Shown here in pieces: positions 37,401 to 50,029 of a DNA stretch of 64,000 nt. The stretch lies in NCBI GenBank assembly GCA_024138015.1, contig JAMXBB010000002.1:13988118-14052117 (forward strand), read 5' to 3'. Position 1 is the stretch's first letter. Every line of letters begins with the position of its first letter. A program made the translations under genes and the position numbers. The stretch is from Lumnitzera littorea. Its lineage: Eukaryota; Streptophyta; Magnoliopsida; Myrtales; Combretaceae. A model generated the notes under the pieces. The model made no database searches. It saw only the letters and a program-made list of their open reading frames with translations, and was not told the origin of the DNA.

Positions 37401-38120
37401 TGGGTGCTAAAATTCAAAAAATTTGATCGATCTCTCTTCTTTATGAGATCCATTTGAAATAATTATATCCATTTGTATTTCAACATTTATACAATAATAA
37501 ATATATTAAGTGATAGGAATCGGTCTATTGATCTAATTAATAAACCCTTGCCTTTGAAACCTCCAGATTCTTACATAGAGGATCTTATTAAATTAGCTAG
37601 TTGAGAATGAGGTCATACCCTTATATAAGCTCCTACTTTGCATTTCCTAAGACACGGAAGGCACCTATGGACTGACTTGTAGTAACTTGTCAAGTAGTGA
37701 AGACTCTAAGATTAATTGAGCAACTATGACCAATCAAACGTAACTATAATTAATCAACCTTAACTACCACTCTTTAGGGTTTAGGCAACCGACCCTTAAG
37801 CACTCCTTACCACTTGGATGAGTTAGAGTTGAGTATCTCTGCTCATTCATATGTTAATCTAATATGCTTTCCTTTTATCATTGGTCGTTTAGAAGCTTCC
37901 CTAGTAAGCCATAGAAGATACGTGCCCTAATCCAGTCAACATCATTTATGATTGCATGGCGAATGCCACTTAATTGTATAGTATTGACTTAAGAACCAAT
38001 GATTATTCTCTATCTTTTATGATTATTTTACTCTTTTGCCCTTTACCCTAAATGTTGTATTGTAAGTATTATTACTTCTTGTAATTGTAAACAATTATTG
38101 AACACACAAATATTTTCCCC
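33750..38120. other. Intergenic, no gene seen; microsatellites
   Basis: It contains a (CT)n-T(n) run at about 34394-34430 and an (AT)n run at about 35518-35538. The segments at about 35100-35480 and 35880-36130 are less AT-rich than their surroundings and look non-repetitive, but neither has a recognisable open frame or RNA gene. Confidence 0.5.
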
Positions 38121-38390
38121 TTTAGTCATTAAGCTTTTTTTTATTCCCCTCCTAATACCTAAAACCCTTACTGTTATAAGTCTTTTAGTAAACTTATAGC
38201 AAATAAATTCTTATTTTCTTACTTGTGAGTCACATCAAGTGAGAGCTTATTTCTTATTTATCTTTTAGTCATTGAGTTTTTTCTTCCCCTTCTTAATACC
38301 TAAAATCATTACTCTTATCAATCTTTTAGTAAGGTTATAGCGAATAAATTCTTATATTCTTACTTGTAAGTCACATTAAGTGAGAGCTTA
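38121..38390. repeat. Two-copy tandem duplication, about 140-bp period
   Basis: The first copy is about 38121-38249 and the second about 38266-38390. They share blocks such as TTTTAGTCATT, CTAATACCTAAAA or its variant, GCGAATAAATTCTTAT and GTGAGAGCTTA, in the same order with scattered mismatches. Confidence 0.7.
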
Positions 38391-38918
38391 AGAGTGTGAC
38401 TGTTATTTCTCTAGTGTGTCATGTACTTATGAGTGACTTTCAAATGAGTGTTAAAACCTCTTAAACCCCAAAATCATCACTACTTTTTTCCCAAAGGACT
38501 CAACCCATTTTGGTCATTTCGGAGATGGACATTAGAGTGATCTTCCTCTTAGACATACTATCCATTTCTTGTATTGGAGTTGATTCATATCAATAAGGAA
38601 GTAGAAATGAAATAATGAAAGGAACATTTGAAAAATAAAATGAACCAATCACTCACATCTTGACAATCAGATGACTTATATTTTCTCATCAATTGTAAAT
38701 GCTACTCAATAACACGTATTATCATATAATTGTCCCAAAAAAAATTGAATTTAATAAAACAACACTATTAAATGAATATAATTAAAGAAAATAACAAAAG
38801 TACATTGAAAATATTGAGGATACAAACGCCAAAAAATATTCCAAACACAATATAACACCTCAGATTAAAAAAAAAAAACGAATAACCAAACCGATAAATA
38901 CCAATTGCTCTATTTTAA

Positions 38919-39060
38919 CTATTTGATCCAAAGATTGCAACCTTATATTAACAAAGTATTCACTAACATAATTTTATGAACTAATATCAATCCCTCTTAT
39001 AATTCACATATGGCTTCACTTAACCATGGGATATCATAATCTATCCCCTAAACACACGAC
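38919..39060. repeat. Upstream copy of a direct repeat flanking a solo LTR
   Basis: It matches about 40262-40400 in order, sharing CTTATATTAACAAA, 'aattca.a' and 'aatcatgg.atatca'-type blocks. The two copies lie on either side of the solo LTR at 39249-40197. Confidence 0.6.
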
Positions 39061-39248
39061 ATCTTCGTTATGAAACTTTGCAATTGGACCTAATTTTTTT
39101 CCTTTTTCGGCATACGATTCAAGTCTTCCATTACCTATAAGGTTATCTTAAAAGTATGTTAGAAGTCATTACCCCAATGACACTTTACGCTTTCCTTGAA
39201 CATCTTTTTTAAATTGGAGCTAGACTTAAATTGTCCACCTATTGATAG

Positions 39249-40197
39249 TGATAAGGATCATGGGTTAATCACTTACTCCTAAGCTCAAGGACTTGCCTAA
39301 ATGATTTGTTGAGCTATCCTAGGGGAGTTGAACCCTGAAGAGTAATGCTTAATCCATGCTGACCTACTGAGCTACCCCATTCTGATCTCTCTAAGTCTTA
39401 TTATAGGAACCCTTACGGTATCTAACTTGTTATTGAGCCGACCCTTCTATATTACTCCAATCCAAAGTCGAGCAATGAATCTATTTTTTGCCAAGCTGAT
39501 AAGCAACTAAGGTCGAGTTGCCCCCACTTCCTAGCCAACTAACCAAGGCTAATAAGAAGAATAACCACCCATAAGACCAACCCTTCCCAAGCCTTGAATA
39601 GACTAGCTGCTGAAAAACTGACCTAACCTAGTCTATTCAGTATTAGCTTTACTCAATAAATAGTATTATTAGGACTACATATTAGACAATGGACACACGC
39701 TTCTTTTTTCTAATATTCGTACTATACTTTTTGTACCTAAATATTCCTTTTTGTCTGTTTATGACTTTACTCTTGTAATCCATTCATTTTTTTCCTTTTT
39801 TAGTAGGAATCTTTTTATAATTTATGCAAACCCATGATTTGCCTTAATTATGTCATATAAATATCTATAACATGTAATAACAGTATAATCAGTGATATTA
39901 AAAATTTCAAACATATTCCTTCTTGAGCTTGTATTTTCCTTTGAGAATCAATAACTTAAAAGAGCTCTTATAAATCCATTTAGCAAAGATTGTAGCAAGC
40001 AACTTTAGGTTTAATGTTTGTATGTCATATCGAGTACTATTTTAAGTTCATATATGGTTCTACGGTGCGTCATATTTTTAAAGTTAGTACATGAGATTGT
40101 TAAACCATTAACTTCAATTTACTTTTCGGGCCTTTTTGCGATCGCTCTTGGTTACAAGTGATACTAGGGTCATATGTTTATACACGGATCTGTATCA
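39249..40197 (+). mobile_element. Solo LTR of the outer Ty3/gypsy family
   Basis: This 949-bp stretch begins TGATAAGGATCATGGG and ends ATCTGTATCA. It aligns by eye with the 5404-6344 LTR over its whole length, sharing the 'gttgagct.tcc.agg' region near 39310, TATAAATA near 39858, GTGCGTCATAT near 40070 and the terminal block. No perfect target duplication was seen (GATAG on the left, AGTAA on the right). No internal domains follow, so a solo LTR is the simplest reading. Confidence 0.7.
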
Positions 40198-40261
40198 AGT
40201 AAGGGATCAACTCTAATACTATTTGTAAAACTTTGTGAAGTCAACAAATAATAATAGATTC

Positions 40262-40400
40262 ATTTCAATTATTTAATTTAAAAATTGTAATCTTATATTA
40301 ACAAAATATTTATCATTATAACCTTATAAACTAGTATCTATTTCTTCTACAATTCATAAGATACTTCATTTAATCATGGAATATCACATGCAAACTCTAA
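40262..40400. repeat. Downstream copy of a direct repeat flanking a solo LTR
   Basis: Partner of 38919-39060. The copies have diverged by many substitutions. Confidence 0.6.
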
Positions 40401-41039
40401 GTTTACATTAGCATAAACCACAAGATTAAGGGATGATTGACCAAGTCATTCTTTAGGTGATGGGTTGTGTATCCCCTTGAAATGATGAGTAATCACTTAA
40501 CATCCTAAAATAAAAGAAAGAGGAAGAAAAAAAAAATGCACTTAAAACTTTTGAGTTAACAAAGATTTTTTTTTTCTAATTTATCTTGGTGCAATCATGA
40601 CCGTCTACCATCTTAGAAAGATTACATCATCCACCTATTGTGGTGGATCTCTACCTCACTACCCAACACATGAAAAATAATATCATCTCATTGAACACCC
40701 ATCGTAATTTTTATAACATTTATTAATTAAATTTAATTATTTTGTATCAATTATATGATACTGCGTGTGTTTAAGCGAGAAAACAGGCTCAAGTGTTTTC
40801 GAAAAATTAAAAGATAGATTATGAATTTGCAACGGAGGAAAACACAGCTCATTTTCGTAGATTTTACTAAATAAAATATGCATTTCAGAACCCGACCATC
40901 GTTAAAAAAGAAAAAAAAAAAAAAAATTAGCGGGTAAGTTTACTCTAGTTTAAGGCTGTCTCCTTTTTTCAGTCCCGAAACAAACGGTGGGCAACAGCCA
41001 ACAACAAATGCCATGTTGCTTTTTACAGATATTCATGTA

Positions 41040-41371
41040 ATAACTATTCCTGGATAAATAACCTCTCCCCTCGATTTTTGCTTTGTCATTTTGGCTTGTG
41101 GTCGACTTGTGACCTTTGATTACTGGCCACTGAGCTGGATTTCAAATTCGTTACACCTTTTCTTTTCTTTACAAACAATCGGATCTCTCTCACTCTCTCT
41201 CATACGACTTGGCCATAACCATAGCTCAGACTCAACTCTCTCTCTCTCTCTCTCTACAAAAGAACAAAACAATTCCGTTGCATTCCTTCGACGAACTCGT
41301 GTCCTGTGTTCTGTTATTTCAGTTTTGCTCTCAATTGCATGAACGCGTGAAGAAGATTCTTCAAACGAGTC
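41040..41371 (+). promoter_or_regulatory. Core promoter and 5' UTR region of the aconitase gene
   Basis: GATAAATA at 41053-41060 is a weak TATA candidate. A CT-rich 5' UTR-like stretch follows, with runs of CTCTCT at about 41185-41200 and 41235-41256, which is common near plant transcription starts. A four-codon upstream frame (ATG AAC GCG TGA, 41339-41350) ends 21 bases before the main ATG. The transcription start itself cannot be placed. Confidence 0.4.
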
Positions 41372-44300
41372 ATGTACTCCAAAAGAGCATCAGCTTCCGT
41401 TTCTTCACTCCTTCGAGGAGCTTCCTCTAGGGCTAGTTCTTCTTCCATCTCATCAGCTTCTTCTCAAGCTAACTCTAGCACTCTCGGTTCTCATGTCTCT
41501 CATCGCCGCCATTTCGGATTCGCCTCTGCTTTTCGATCCAGCGGTCGCTGGAGCCATGGCGGGGCGTGGAGATCACCTATGAATCTTCGGTCTCAGATCG
41601 CCTCTGGCGTTCGTTTGATCGAACGGTTCCAAAGAAGTCTCGCCTCTGCCGGTAAGGAGGAGCCTATTATAAATGAGTGTTGAACTCCTGATTTGTTGGA
41701 ATCGGCCTTTAAAATTTTGAACTCCTGATTCGTTTGAGTTGGGCTTTATCATTTTTAAAATCAATTTATATGTTAAAAAAAACAATTACTACGAACCGTG
41801 TTAGATATTTAACGTTCGGCATCATAGTTAGTCCTATTCTATCCTATTCAATCTGGACTTTTTACAACTACGTCCAGGTGTCATCATAGTTGTCCAAGTT
41901 TTCTAAATATCATATGGTTATTTCACTTTGTATGCGCTTGATCTTGTGTATGATACTTAAACCGATTTTTCATTATCACTTCATGTGCGATTTAGAGTAT
42001 GACCGTAGCAATCGCTTGTTCATTTGCAGCTTCTGAAAATCCCTTCAAGACGATCTTAACCAATCTTCCTAAGCCTGGAGGTGGCGAGTTCGGGAAATTT
42101 TACAGCCTCCCTGCTCTAAATGATCCTAGGATTGGTACGATCTTTAAACTTGTTATAGCTGGATGATGTGTGCGATGTTTATAATCTCGGCACGAGCTCC
42201 TTTATGCATATTATTTTTTACCAATGCAGTGATACTTTTTAGATATTTTACTGGCGTAAAACTTGGAGTATTTGTTTAACAATTACGGTCTGTAATTCTG
42301 GAAATCTTTTCGTTATTACCAACTCATTTCTTTCTTTGCTTTTTTTTTTTTTTTCCTTCCCTTTCCTTCCTCCACCCACCCTCCCCCCCTCTCTCTTCAT
42401 TTGTTTTGGTACTAAACTGTTCCACATTTTGTGGAGTTTTAGGATTGCCTAGTTGTTGAAGAGTGTGAAACCGCTTTAGTATAGTGATCTTTTGTTTATA
42501 TGAGATCATTGCTTAAATTGTTAGATAACAAGATTTTCTTTCTGGTAGTAGAGTTGCCATTAACAGCTTTTGCTTATTACTTGTTTGCACATTGACAGAT
42601 AAGCTACCATACTCTATTAGAATCCTTCTCGAATCTGCAATACGCAACTGTGACAACTTCCAAGTCACTAAGGAGGATGTTGAGAAGATTATTGACTGGG
42701 AAAATACATCTCCAAAGCAGGTTGAAATCCCCTTTAAGCCTGCTCGGGTTCTCTTACAGGTATAATTCTCTGAAAGAGGTTGTATGACCTACATTACTTC
42801 TTATTTCCTCTCTTTCTGATCACTCTTAGCTTTTTGATAGGACTTTACTGGAGTACCGGCTGTCGTAGACCTTGCTTGCATGCGGGATGCTATGAACAAA
42901 CTTGGCAGTGATTCTAACAAGATCAATCCTCTGGTATGTATAAATTTTATTGTTGTGTTGGATTATGCGTCATAGAATTACAGAAGACTGCTATTATCTT
43001 CTTTCATTTCTGAATTCCGAATCCATTATCTGTAATGTAAGGTTTTGGCTTTATGCTTTAGAATGCACATATAATTTTTGGCAATGTGGTAACCTAAATC
43101 TCACTATTCTTGATTTTTACTTGTGGGATGCTTTTTCTCATTTATTTTTGGTGAATCTTTCCATCTTCTTCAGAGCTTGTTTTTGGCCAAAAATGCTGGT
43201 CATGACTCATGAGAACTGCTTCAAAGTGTTTTTCTAGCTTTCTTGTAGTCTACCACTGTCTTATAGTCTGTTCCTAAAATTGTCATGTTCAGGTTCCTGT
43301 TGATCTTGTCATTGATCATTCAGTTCAAGTTGATGTAGCAAGATCAGAAAATGCAGTTAAGGCAAATATGGAACTTGAATTCCAGAGGAATAAGGAGCGA
43401 TTTGCTTTCCTTAAATGGGGATCCTCTGCTTTCAAGAACATGCTTGTTGTTCCTCCTGGTTCAGGTATTGTACATCAGGTATGGAGTCTGTTACACTGCT
43501 CTCCTTCACCACAAGGATGAGAGGATATTGCTGATATCTTGTTGAATGCAGAGAAATTTGTGATCTCTTGTTTAATTTTCTTTATCCATCTCTCCATAAT
43601 CACGAGTGGAATTGGAGCATAAGAACAATTGATATGAAAAAAGGATAAGTTGTCCTATAAGGAATTGGATGTGTATTTCACTGGCATGTAAATGATAGAC
43701 TGAGCGTGCACAGAAAGTTCGTTCTTGTGGACAAAAATGCTACTATAACATGATTTACATGATCTAATTAAAGTTGACATTGTTCTAATAATTCTGCACA
43801 ATGAACAACAGGTGAATCTTGAATATCTTGGGAGGGTGGTTTTCAACACCAATGGCTTGCTATACCCTGACAGCGTTGTTGGCACTGATTCCCATACAAC
43901 AATGATTGATGGGCTTGGAGTTGCTGGCTGGGGAGTTGGAGGTATTGAAGCAGAGGCAGCAATGCTGGGCCAGGTAAGAGATGCCATGGAATATAAAATT
44001 ATCTTTCTTCTCCCTCTCTTGTTTTTTTTTTTTCCTTTATTTTTTCTTCTTCTTTTTTGGTTCTTGTCTGTTAGAGAACCCCTCTTTCCCTAAGACCTTG
44101 AATATCTGAATAATTTCGAGCTTTGGCCTGTGTACTATGTAATGGTCTACTGGCTATTCTCTATGCTTTAGTTTTGGAGCTACCTGTAATTAGTTATTTC
44201 AACTCACTGGTTTACTTGATCTGAAGAAGAGCAAACTTTCAAATGGATATGATATAATAAATCGTTCTCGCTGCATTCACTCAGCTGACAGTCATGCTTG

Positions 44301-47300
44301 ACGGTTGACATTCAATAACTTTGGTTGTAATTTCATAAAAGATATAACCGCAGGACTGGCTTCCTCTATTACTTCATTATCACAAATGCTTCTAATTCAT
44401 CAGCATATACGTCTTTTTGTCAAATGATTGTATTTCTTTCTTTCACCCTGCTAAGAGGCCTTCTTTTGATAGAGAAATGAGTATTATTAGAATGTTTATT
44501 GGCCTTTTTTTCTTTCCCTTCCCCAGATGTCTTTTTACAAAATAATTGGTTGTTGTTGATCTATAGCTGTCATAGGTTCTTTCATCACAATAGATATTAA
44601 AGCTACAGAAGGATTTTATGTGAAATAATGACTCAGATACAGATTTAGAGATAATAGGTTCCAATCTGTTTCTAATCACGCTTCATTCTTTCAGCCCATG
44701 AGCATGGTGTTGCCCGGTGTTGTTGGGTTCAAGCTCTCTGGAAAACTTCTTAATGGTGTCACTGCAACTGACTTGGTTCTTACAGTGACGCAAATGCTAA
44801 GGAAACATGGTGTTGTAGGCAAATTTGTTGAGTTCTATGGTAAGTTAAAGTTTCATTGTTTTCATTCTCGTGATGCTGTACTGCTTGCTCTCTTCACCTC
44901 CTAGAACTATGTCATGATGTTGAGTTTATGAAATTTCATAGGTGATGGCATGAGTGAACTATCCTTAGCGGATAGGGCCACCATTGCTAACATGTCTCCT
45001 GAATATGGTGCAACTATGGGATTCTTCCCAGTGGATCATGTAACTTTGCAATATCTCAAATTGACTGGAAGAAGTGATGAAACTGTGAGTGTCATGTTGA
45101 ACATATGCTGTATCTTGGAATCTAATTATTCAAATGTCAGCTCTAGCTAACCTATACTGTATTGACTTAGGTGGGAATGATAGAAGCATATCTGCGTGCA
45201 AATAAGATGTTTGTAGATTACAAGGAGGTAAGTTGCACATTTTGTCATCTTCCATCTAGGTTGCCATTGTCTCTTGCCAGGTTTAGTAATTGACTTGTCT
45301 GCCCTAATTTCAGCCACAAGAAGAAAGAGTTTATTCATCTTACTTGGAGCTAAATCTTGCTAATGTTGAGCCTTGTGTTTCAGGACCAAAGAGGTATTAT
45401 CCTTTTACCTGCCAATATTAATACATTGTCACCTTTTTTGATATCCATCTTAGTGATGCTTAAGACTGTTGCTTTTGTTATAGACCTCATGATCGGGTTC
45501 CTCTGAAAGATATGAAGGCTGATTGGCAATCTTGTCTCGATAACAAAGTTGGCTTCAAGGTTAGTCCTCTGATTCACATGATAGAGGCTTACTTAATATT
45601 TAAGCATTCAAATTGTGCTTTTGTGTCTTTTTGTTGAATGTGTTGAATCAGTTGCTCACTTATGTAACAGTGAATGTGCTGAGACATTAATCCGTTCTAG
45701 GGATGAAGGATGTTACATATGCTCAATTGAAGATCGTTATCTTGTTACTGCTTAATTAGTTTACTTCTGTAGTATTCAGGGTCTCATGTATAGTGCTAGG
45801 AGAGTGAATTCTTGTTAAAAAATTAGATAGCTCCTTATTCAGTTTCACGGCCTCTGCCTTCACTAATACTCAGTCAAAGCAAGCATTTTTTGCATCTTTA
45901 CCCTGAGGAAAGCGCTTTAGTCTTTCTAGTCCTTTTGACTTTACATCTATCCACCGTCTGAAGTTGGATTCTTTTTTGGCCTTTTCATGGGGACGATATC
46001 CTTTCCTTACTAACTTATGAGCTATATATGTACTCATGCAGGGCTTTGCTGTACCAAAAGAGGCACAGGATAAAGTTGCTAAGTTTTCATTCCATGGGCA
46101 GCCAGCAGAACTCAAGCATGGTAGTGTGGTGATTGCTGCAATCACAAGCTGCACCAATACATCGAACCCCAGTGTGATGCTTGGGGCTGGTCTTGTAGCC
46201 AAGAAGGCTAGTGAACTTGGGCTGCAGGTATGGTGACATCATATGCGGTCTCTGAATGTTTTGTCAGCTTGAAAAACATAATATGAAAACTTTGAACTAT
46301 AAAACTCTGCATGTTAGTCTGATGGTTGTAATGGATGCTTGTCACCAGGTGAAGCCATGGATAAAAACAAGTCTTGCACCAGGCTCTGGAGTCGTCACAA
46401 AATATCTCCTTCAAAGGTAATTCTTGATGTTCTCAAGCTTGGACCATTTTGAACCGAAGGAGAAGTAATATGCATACAAACACACGTAAAGAATATATAT
46501 ATATATATATGTATATGTCTGTAGACTTACGGTTGGAGCTTGTTTTTGGATGCAGTGGACTGCAAGATTATTTTAATCAGCAGGGCTTTCACATTGTTGG
46601 ATATGGTTGTACCACATGCATTGGAAATTCGGGAGAGTTGGATGAATCTGTTGGTGCTGCCATTTCTGAGAATGGTACTGGAATTTCTTTTAATATAAGA
46701 CATTTTTAAAAAATAAGATCCCTGGAGCATTCATGTCAAGTTTCTTGAGCCACCTCAGATTCATTGTGAACCTATCGGTCCATCTTAAAAATTGCCACCA
46801 TTGAGCCTTATCTTAATGGGATTATGGCTTGGGTGGTGATGCTATTGTTATTATTGTAATTTTGTGCCTTGCTTTAATTATTTGATGCAGATATAATCGC
46901 TGCTGCTGTACTCTCTGGAAACCGGAACTTTGAAGGCCGTGTTCATCCCTTGACTAGAGCCAATTACCTTGCATCACCTCCTTTAGTGGTTGCATATGCA
47001 CTTGCTGGAACGGTATGGGACTTAATCGTTCTGGTGCTGTCTATGTCATTGGTCCTTATCAAAGAAAAATAAATTAGCTGCCATTTTCACTGCAAACCTT
47101 TATTGTTTTCTCATTTCATCCTTCTTATTCCTGTTTCACTGGGGAGTTCCTTGAAGAAAATGATGGAAAAAGTAATAAGTAAAATTTTTTAAATTGTCTT
47201 GTTATATCCAGGATGTCTGAATTTGTAATCTCAAGAATTCATCTAGTTTTCTGGGTTCATTCTTTGAGGGTGTAGGAGGGTTACGCATATCATTACATAG

Positions 47301-49241
47301 ATATGGGAGAATATGCCTGGTATTAATTTTGTATATCCTCCAGGTCAATATCAACTTCGACAAGGAGCCAATTGGAACAGGGAAGGATGGGAAGGGTATA
47401 TATTTCAAGGATATATGGCCATCTTCGGAGGAGGTTGCAGAGGTAGTTAGTCTTTCTGATTTCATGGTTTGATAACTTACAATATGAAATATTTTGGGAT
47501 AAAAACCTCATTTGGATTTGCTTAATATTTAGGCCGTTCAATCCAGTGTGTTACCTGAGATGTTCAGAAGTACTTATGAAGCAATCACTAAGGGCAATCC
47601 TATGTGGAATCAGCTTTCTGTGCCTGCTTCGACTATGTATTCCTGGGATCCCAACTCAACCTATATCCATGAGCCCCCATACTTTAAGGACATGACAATG
47701 CATCCACCTGGAGCTCATGGAGTGAAAGATGCCTACTGCTTGCTTAACTTTGGTGACAGCATCACAACTGATCACATTTCCCCAGCAGGAAGCATCCACA
47801 AGGACAGTCCTGCTGCAAAGTTTCTCCTTGAACATGGGGTGGAGCGCAAAGACTTCAACTCCTATGGTAGTCGACGAGGAAATGATGAAGTGATGGCAAG
47901 GGGAACTTTTGCAAATATTCGCCTTGTTAATAAGCTTTTGAATGGGGAGGTCAGCCCAAAGACGGTTCACGTCCCTACAGGAGAGAAGCTTTCGGTGTTT
48001 GATGCTGCAATGGTGAGTTTTTATTGCTCTTACATTACTCACAATAGGCAAAAAAACAAATAAAAAGAAGAAAATTTACTCACAGAACCCTATGGAAGGT
48101 CTTTTCTTTGATTGTGTTACAACAGTGATTTTTCCACTTTATACGTAACTGTTGGGAAACATATATGCATTTATGTGGCATCTACTTAAGTTCCATATTT
48201 GATGATACCCCTTCTGTACATGTCACATTCACATCCTTGTGTGTTGTATTACCTCATGTTGATACTTATTCAGAATGTAGAGTATAGGAGGTAGAATATA
48301 TGGTGCTATCTCATGTTGTATTAACTCACATTGATGATATCCCTTCTAAGCACATCATGTTCACATCCTTGTACGTTGCATTATCTCATGTTGATACTTA
48401 TTCAGAATGTATAGGAGTTAGCAATGCTTTTACTTGTTGAACCAACTCTGGATTTGTTTCCCTGTGTATGATTCAGAGAATGTTATGCTCTTGAGTACAA
48501 GAGGCTGCATTCATCTCTAAGGCATATACTGAAACAATCATACTTGATCTGCTAACTTATGTCATTACATCAATAAACAATTGCAGAGGTACAAAGCTGC
48601 TGGGCAGGACACCGTAGTTTTGGCTGGAGCAGAGTATGGTAGTGGAAGCTCTCGAGATTGGGCTGCCAAGGGTCCCATGTTATTGGTATGTTTTTCCTTA
48701 CACCACTTACTGTACCTCCCTTATTGTTTTCATTTTATTTTCATATCATCTTTTGGTCTCATTATGCATGGTGTTTTGGCAGGGTGTTAAAGCAGTTATT
48801 GCTAAAAGTTTCGAGAGAATCCATCGTAGTAATTTGGTTGGTATGGGAATCATTCCTCTATGTTTCAAGTTTGGAGAGGATGCTGACACCCTAGGATTGA
48901 CTGGGCATGAACGGTACACTATCCACCTTCCAAGCAACATCAATGAGATAAAGCCTGGCCAAGATGTTACAGTAACTACAGACAATGGGAAATCTTTCAC
49001 CTGCACAGTCCGCTTTGACACTGAGGTACCTTCTATCTATACCCTGCTCCTACATTGCTGTGCTATCATGTTTGGTGTTTTTGGTCACTAGATGGGTTGT
49101 CTTCATACATGAGATCTGTTCTGTATCTCCATATTCTTTTGGCTTGATGATGTTCTTCTGATTGTTTTGCAGGTGGAGTTGGCTTACTTCAACCATGGAG
49201 GAATTCTTCCATATGTCATCAGGAATTTGATTAAGCAATAG
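41372..49241 (+). CDS. ACO: Aconitate hydratase with mitochondrial-type presequence (20 exons)
   Basis: The enzyme converts citrate to isocitrate in the TCA and glyoxylate-linked pathways. Exons: 41372-41651, 42030-42134, 42599-42759, 42841-42933, 43293-43478, 43812-43973, 44695-44839, 44942-45084, 45171-45227, 45314-45393, 45484-45559, 46042-46227, 46349-46416, 46556-46674, 46891-47012, 47344-47442, 47533-48012, 48587-48685, 48783-49025, 49173-49241. All introns are GT-AG and the sum is 2973 nt (990 aa), the usual length of plant ACO2/ACO3-type proteins. Residues 1-93 are Ser/Arg-rich, like a mitochondrial transit peptide. The [4Fe-4S] ligands are Cys533 (ITSCTNTSNP), Cys599 and Cys602 (GCTTCIGNSG), with the family's spacing. 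The C-terminal swivel domain carries GSGSSRDWAAKG. No frame break or missing key residue was seen. Which paralogue it is cannot be settled here. Confidence 0.97.
48201..48411. repeat. Tandem duplication within aconitase intron 17
   Basis: The two copies begin GATGATA-CCCTTCT at about 48201 and 48333 and both end TTGATACTTATTCAGAATGT (period about 132). The copies differ at scattered sites. Splicing signals at 48013 and 48585 are untouched. Confidence 0.75.
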
Positions 49242-49597
49242 GTGAAAATTCAGCTGACAAATTAGTGAGAGCTCCTTTTCAACTGTAAAATGTGGGGAAA
49301 CAAAATAATGCCTCTGAAATGAAGAGGAAGTCCTCCTGTGACACAATTTTTTGATAGCTGCGGTACACTGTCAGTCACGAACCATCATCCTCGAGCGGAC
49401 CCTGTATTTGTTAACTATTTCCTATTTATCAGATTTTGCAATTGGTCAATTGCCTCTTCTCAAATTTGGTGAATGGAAGGATCGGAGTCCTAGCTTGATA
49501 TATTTGTATGTAATGCAGTCCGTAATGACAACACGTCCATGGGGGTTGCCTTTGGATCCACATACTTCATTCACTATTCACGTGTAGCATATATCTC

Positions 49598-49603
49598 AAT
49601 AAA
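49598..49603 (+). terminator. Candidate polyadenylation signal of the aconitase gene
   Basis: AATAAA lies about 357 bases after the stop codon, a plausible plant 3' UTR length. Plant polyadenylation signals are loose, so this is only a candidate. Confidence 0.4.
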
Positions 49604-50029
49604 TAGATTTTTGAGACATTTCCAATAGAAGGATTCTTCACTCTTGAGGTTTCCAAATGCTAAATGGTTATTGAACATTCAAGGAGGTAGCAGAGAAGAG
49701 AGTTTCTCCTGGATAATAGTCCTAATTTTATTTATTTCAAGTATTAAATCGATTTATGTGAAAAAAGTTTATTTCCTAAACGTTAATATGGTAGACAGGA
49801 AATATATATATTTTTATTTGCTCCATATACGTTTAGTTTCTTATCTTTAAAATTGAGAAAATAAGTGTTTTTACATCTGACTACTGTTCTTTTAAAAAAT
49901 AAAAAATAATTTAAAAAACAAAGGAAAACAATAAATATAACAAACTATTGAAAAATGGAAAACAATAATAAAAACAAGAGTTTTCTATTTCATTTAATTT
50001 TAATATTTTTTTAGTTATTTTACTCGTTT

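Noticed and set aside
41091..41430. Two plus-strand frames upstream of and overlapping the aconitase start
   Set aside because: They cross the CT-rich 5' UTR in other frames and encode low-complexity Ser/Leu text; the aconitase frame from 41372 explains the region.
45560..46041. A possible extra exon in a longer aconitase intron
   Set aside because: Exons on either side join in phase and match the family without added residues; the frame at 45870-46202 is antisense.
47656..48051. A 131-codon minus-strand frame
   Set aside because: It is the antisense shadow of aconitase exon 17.
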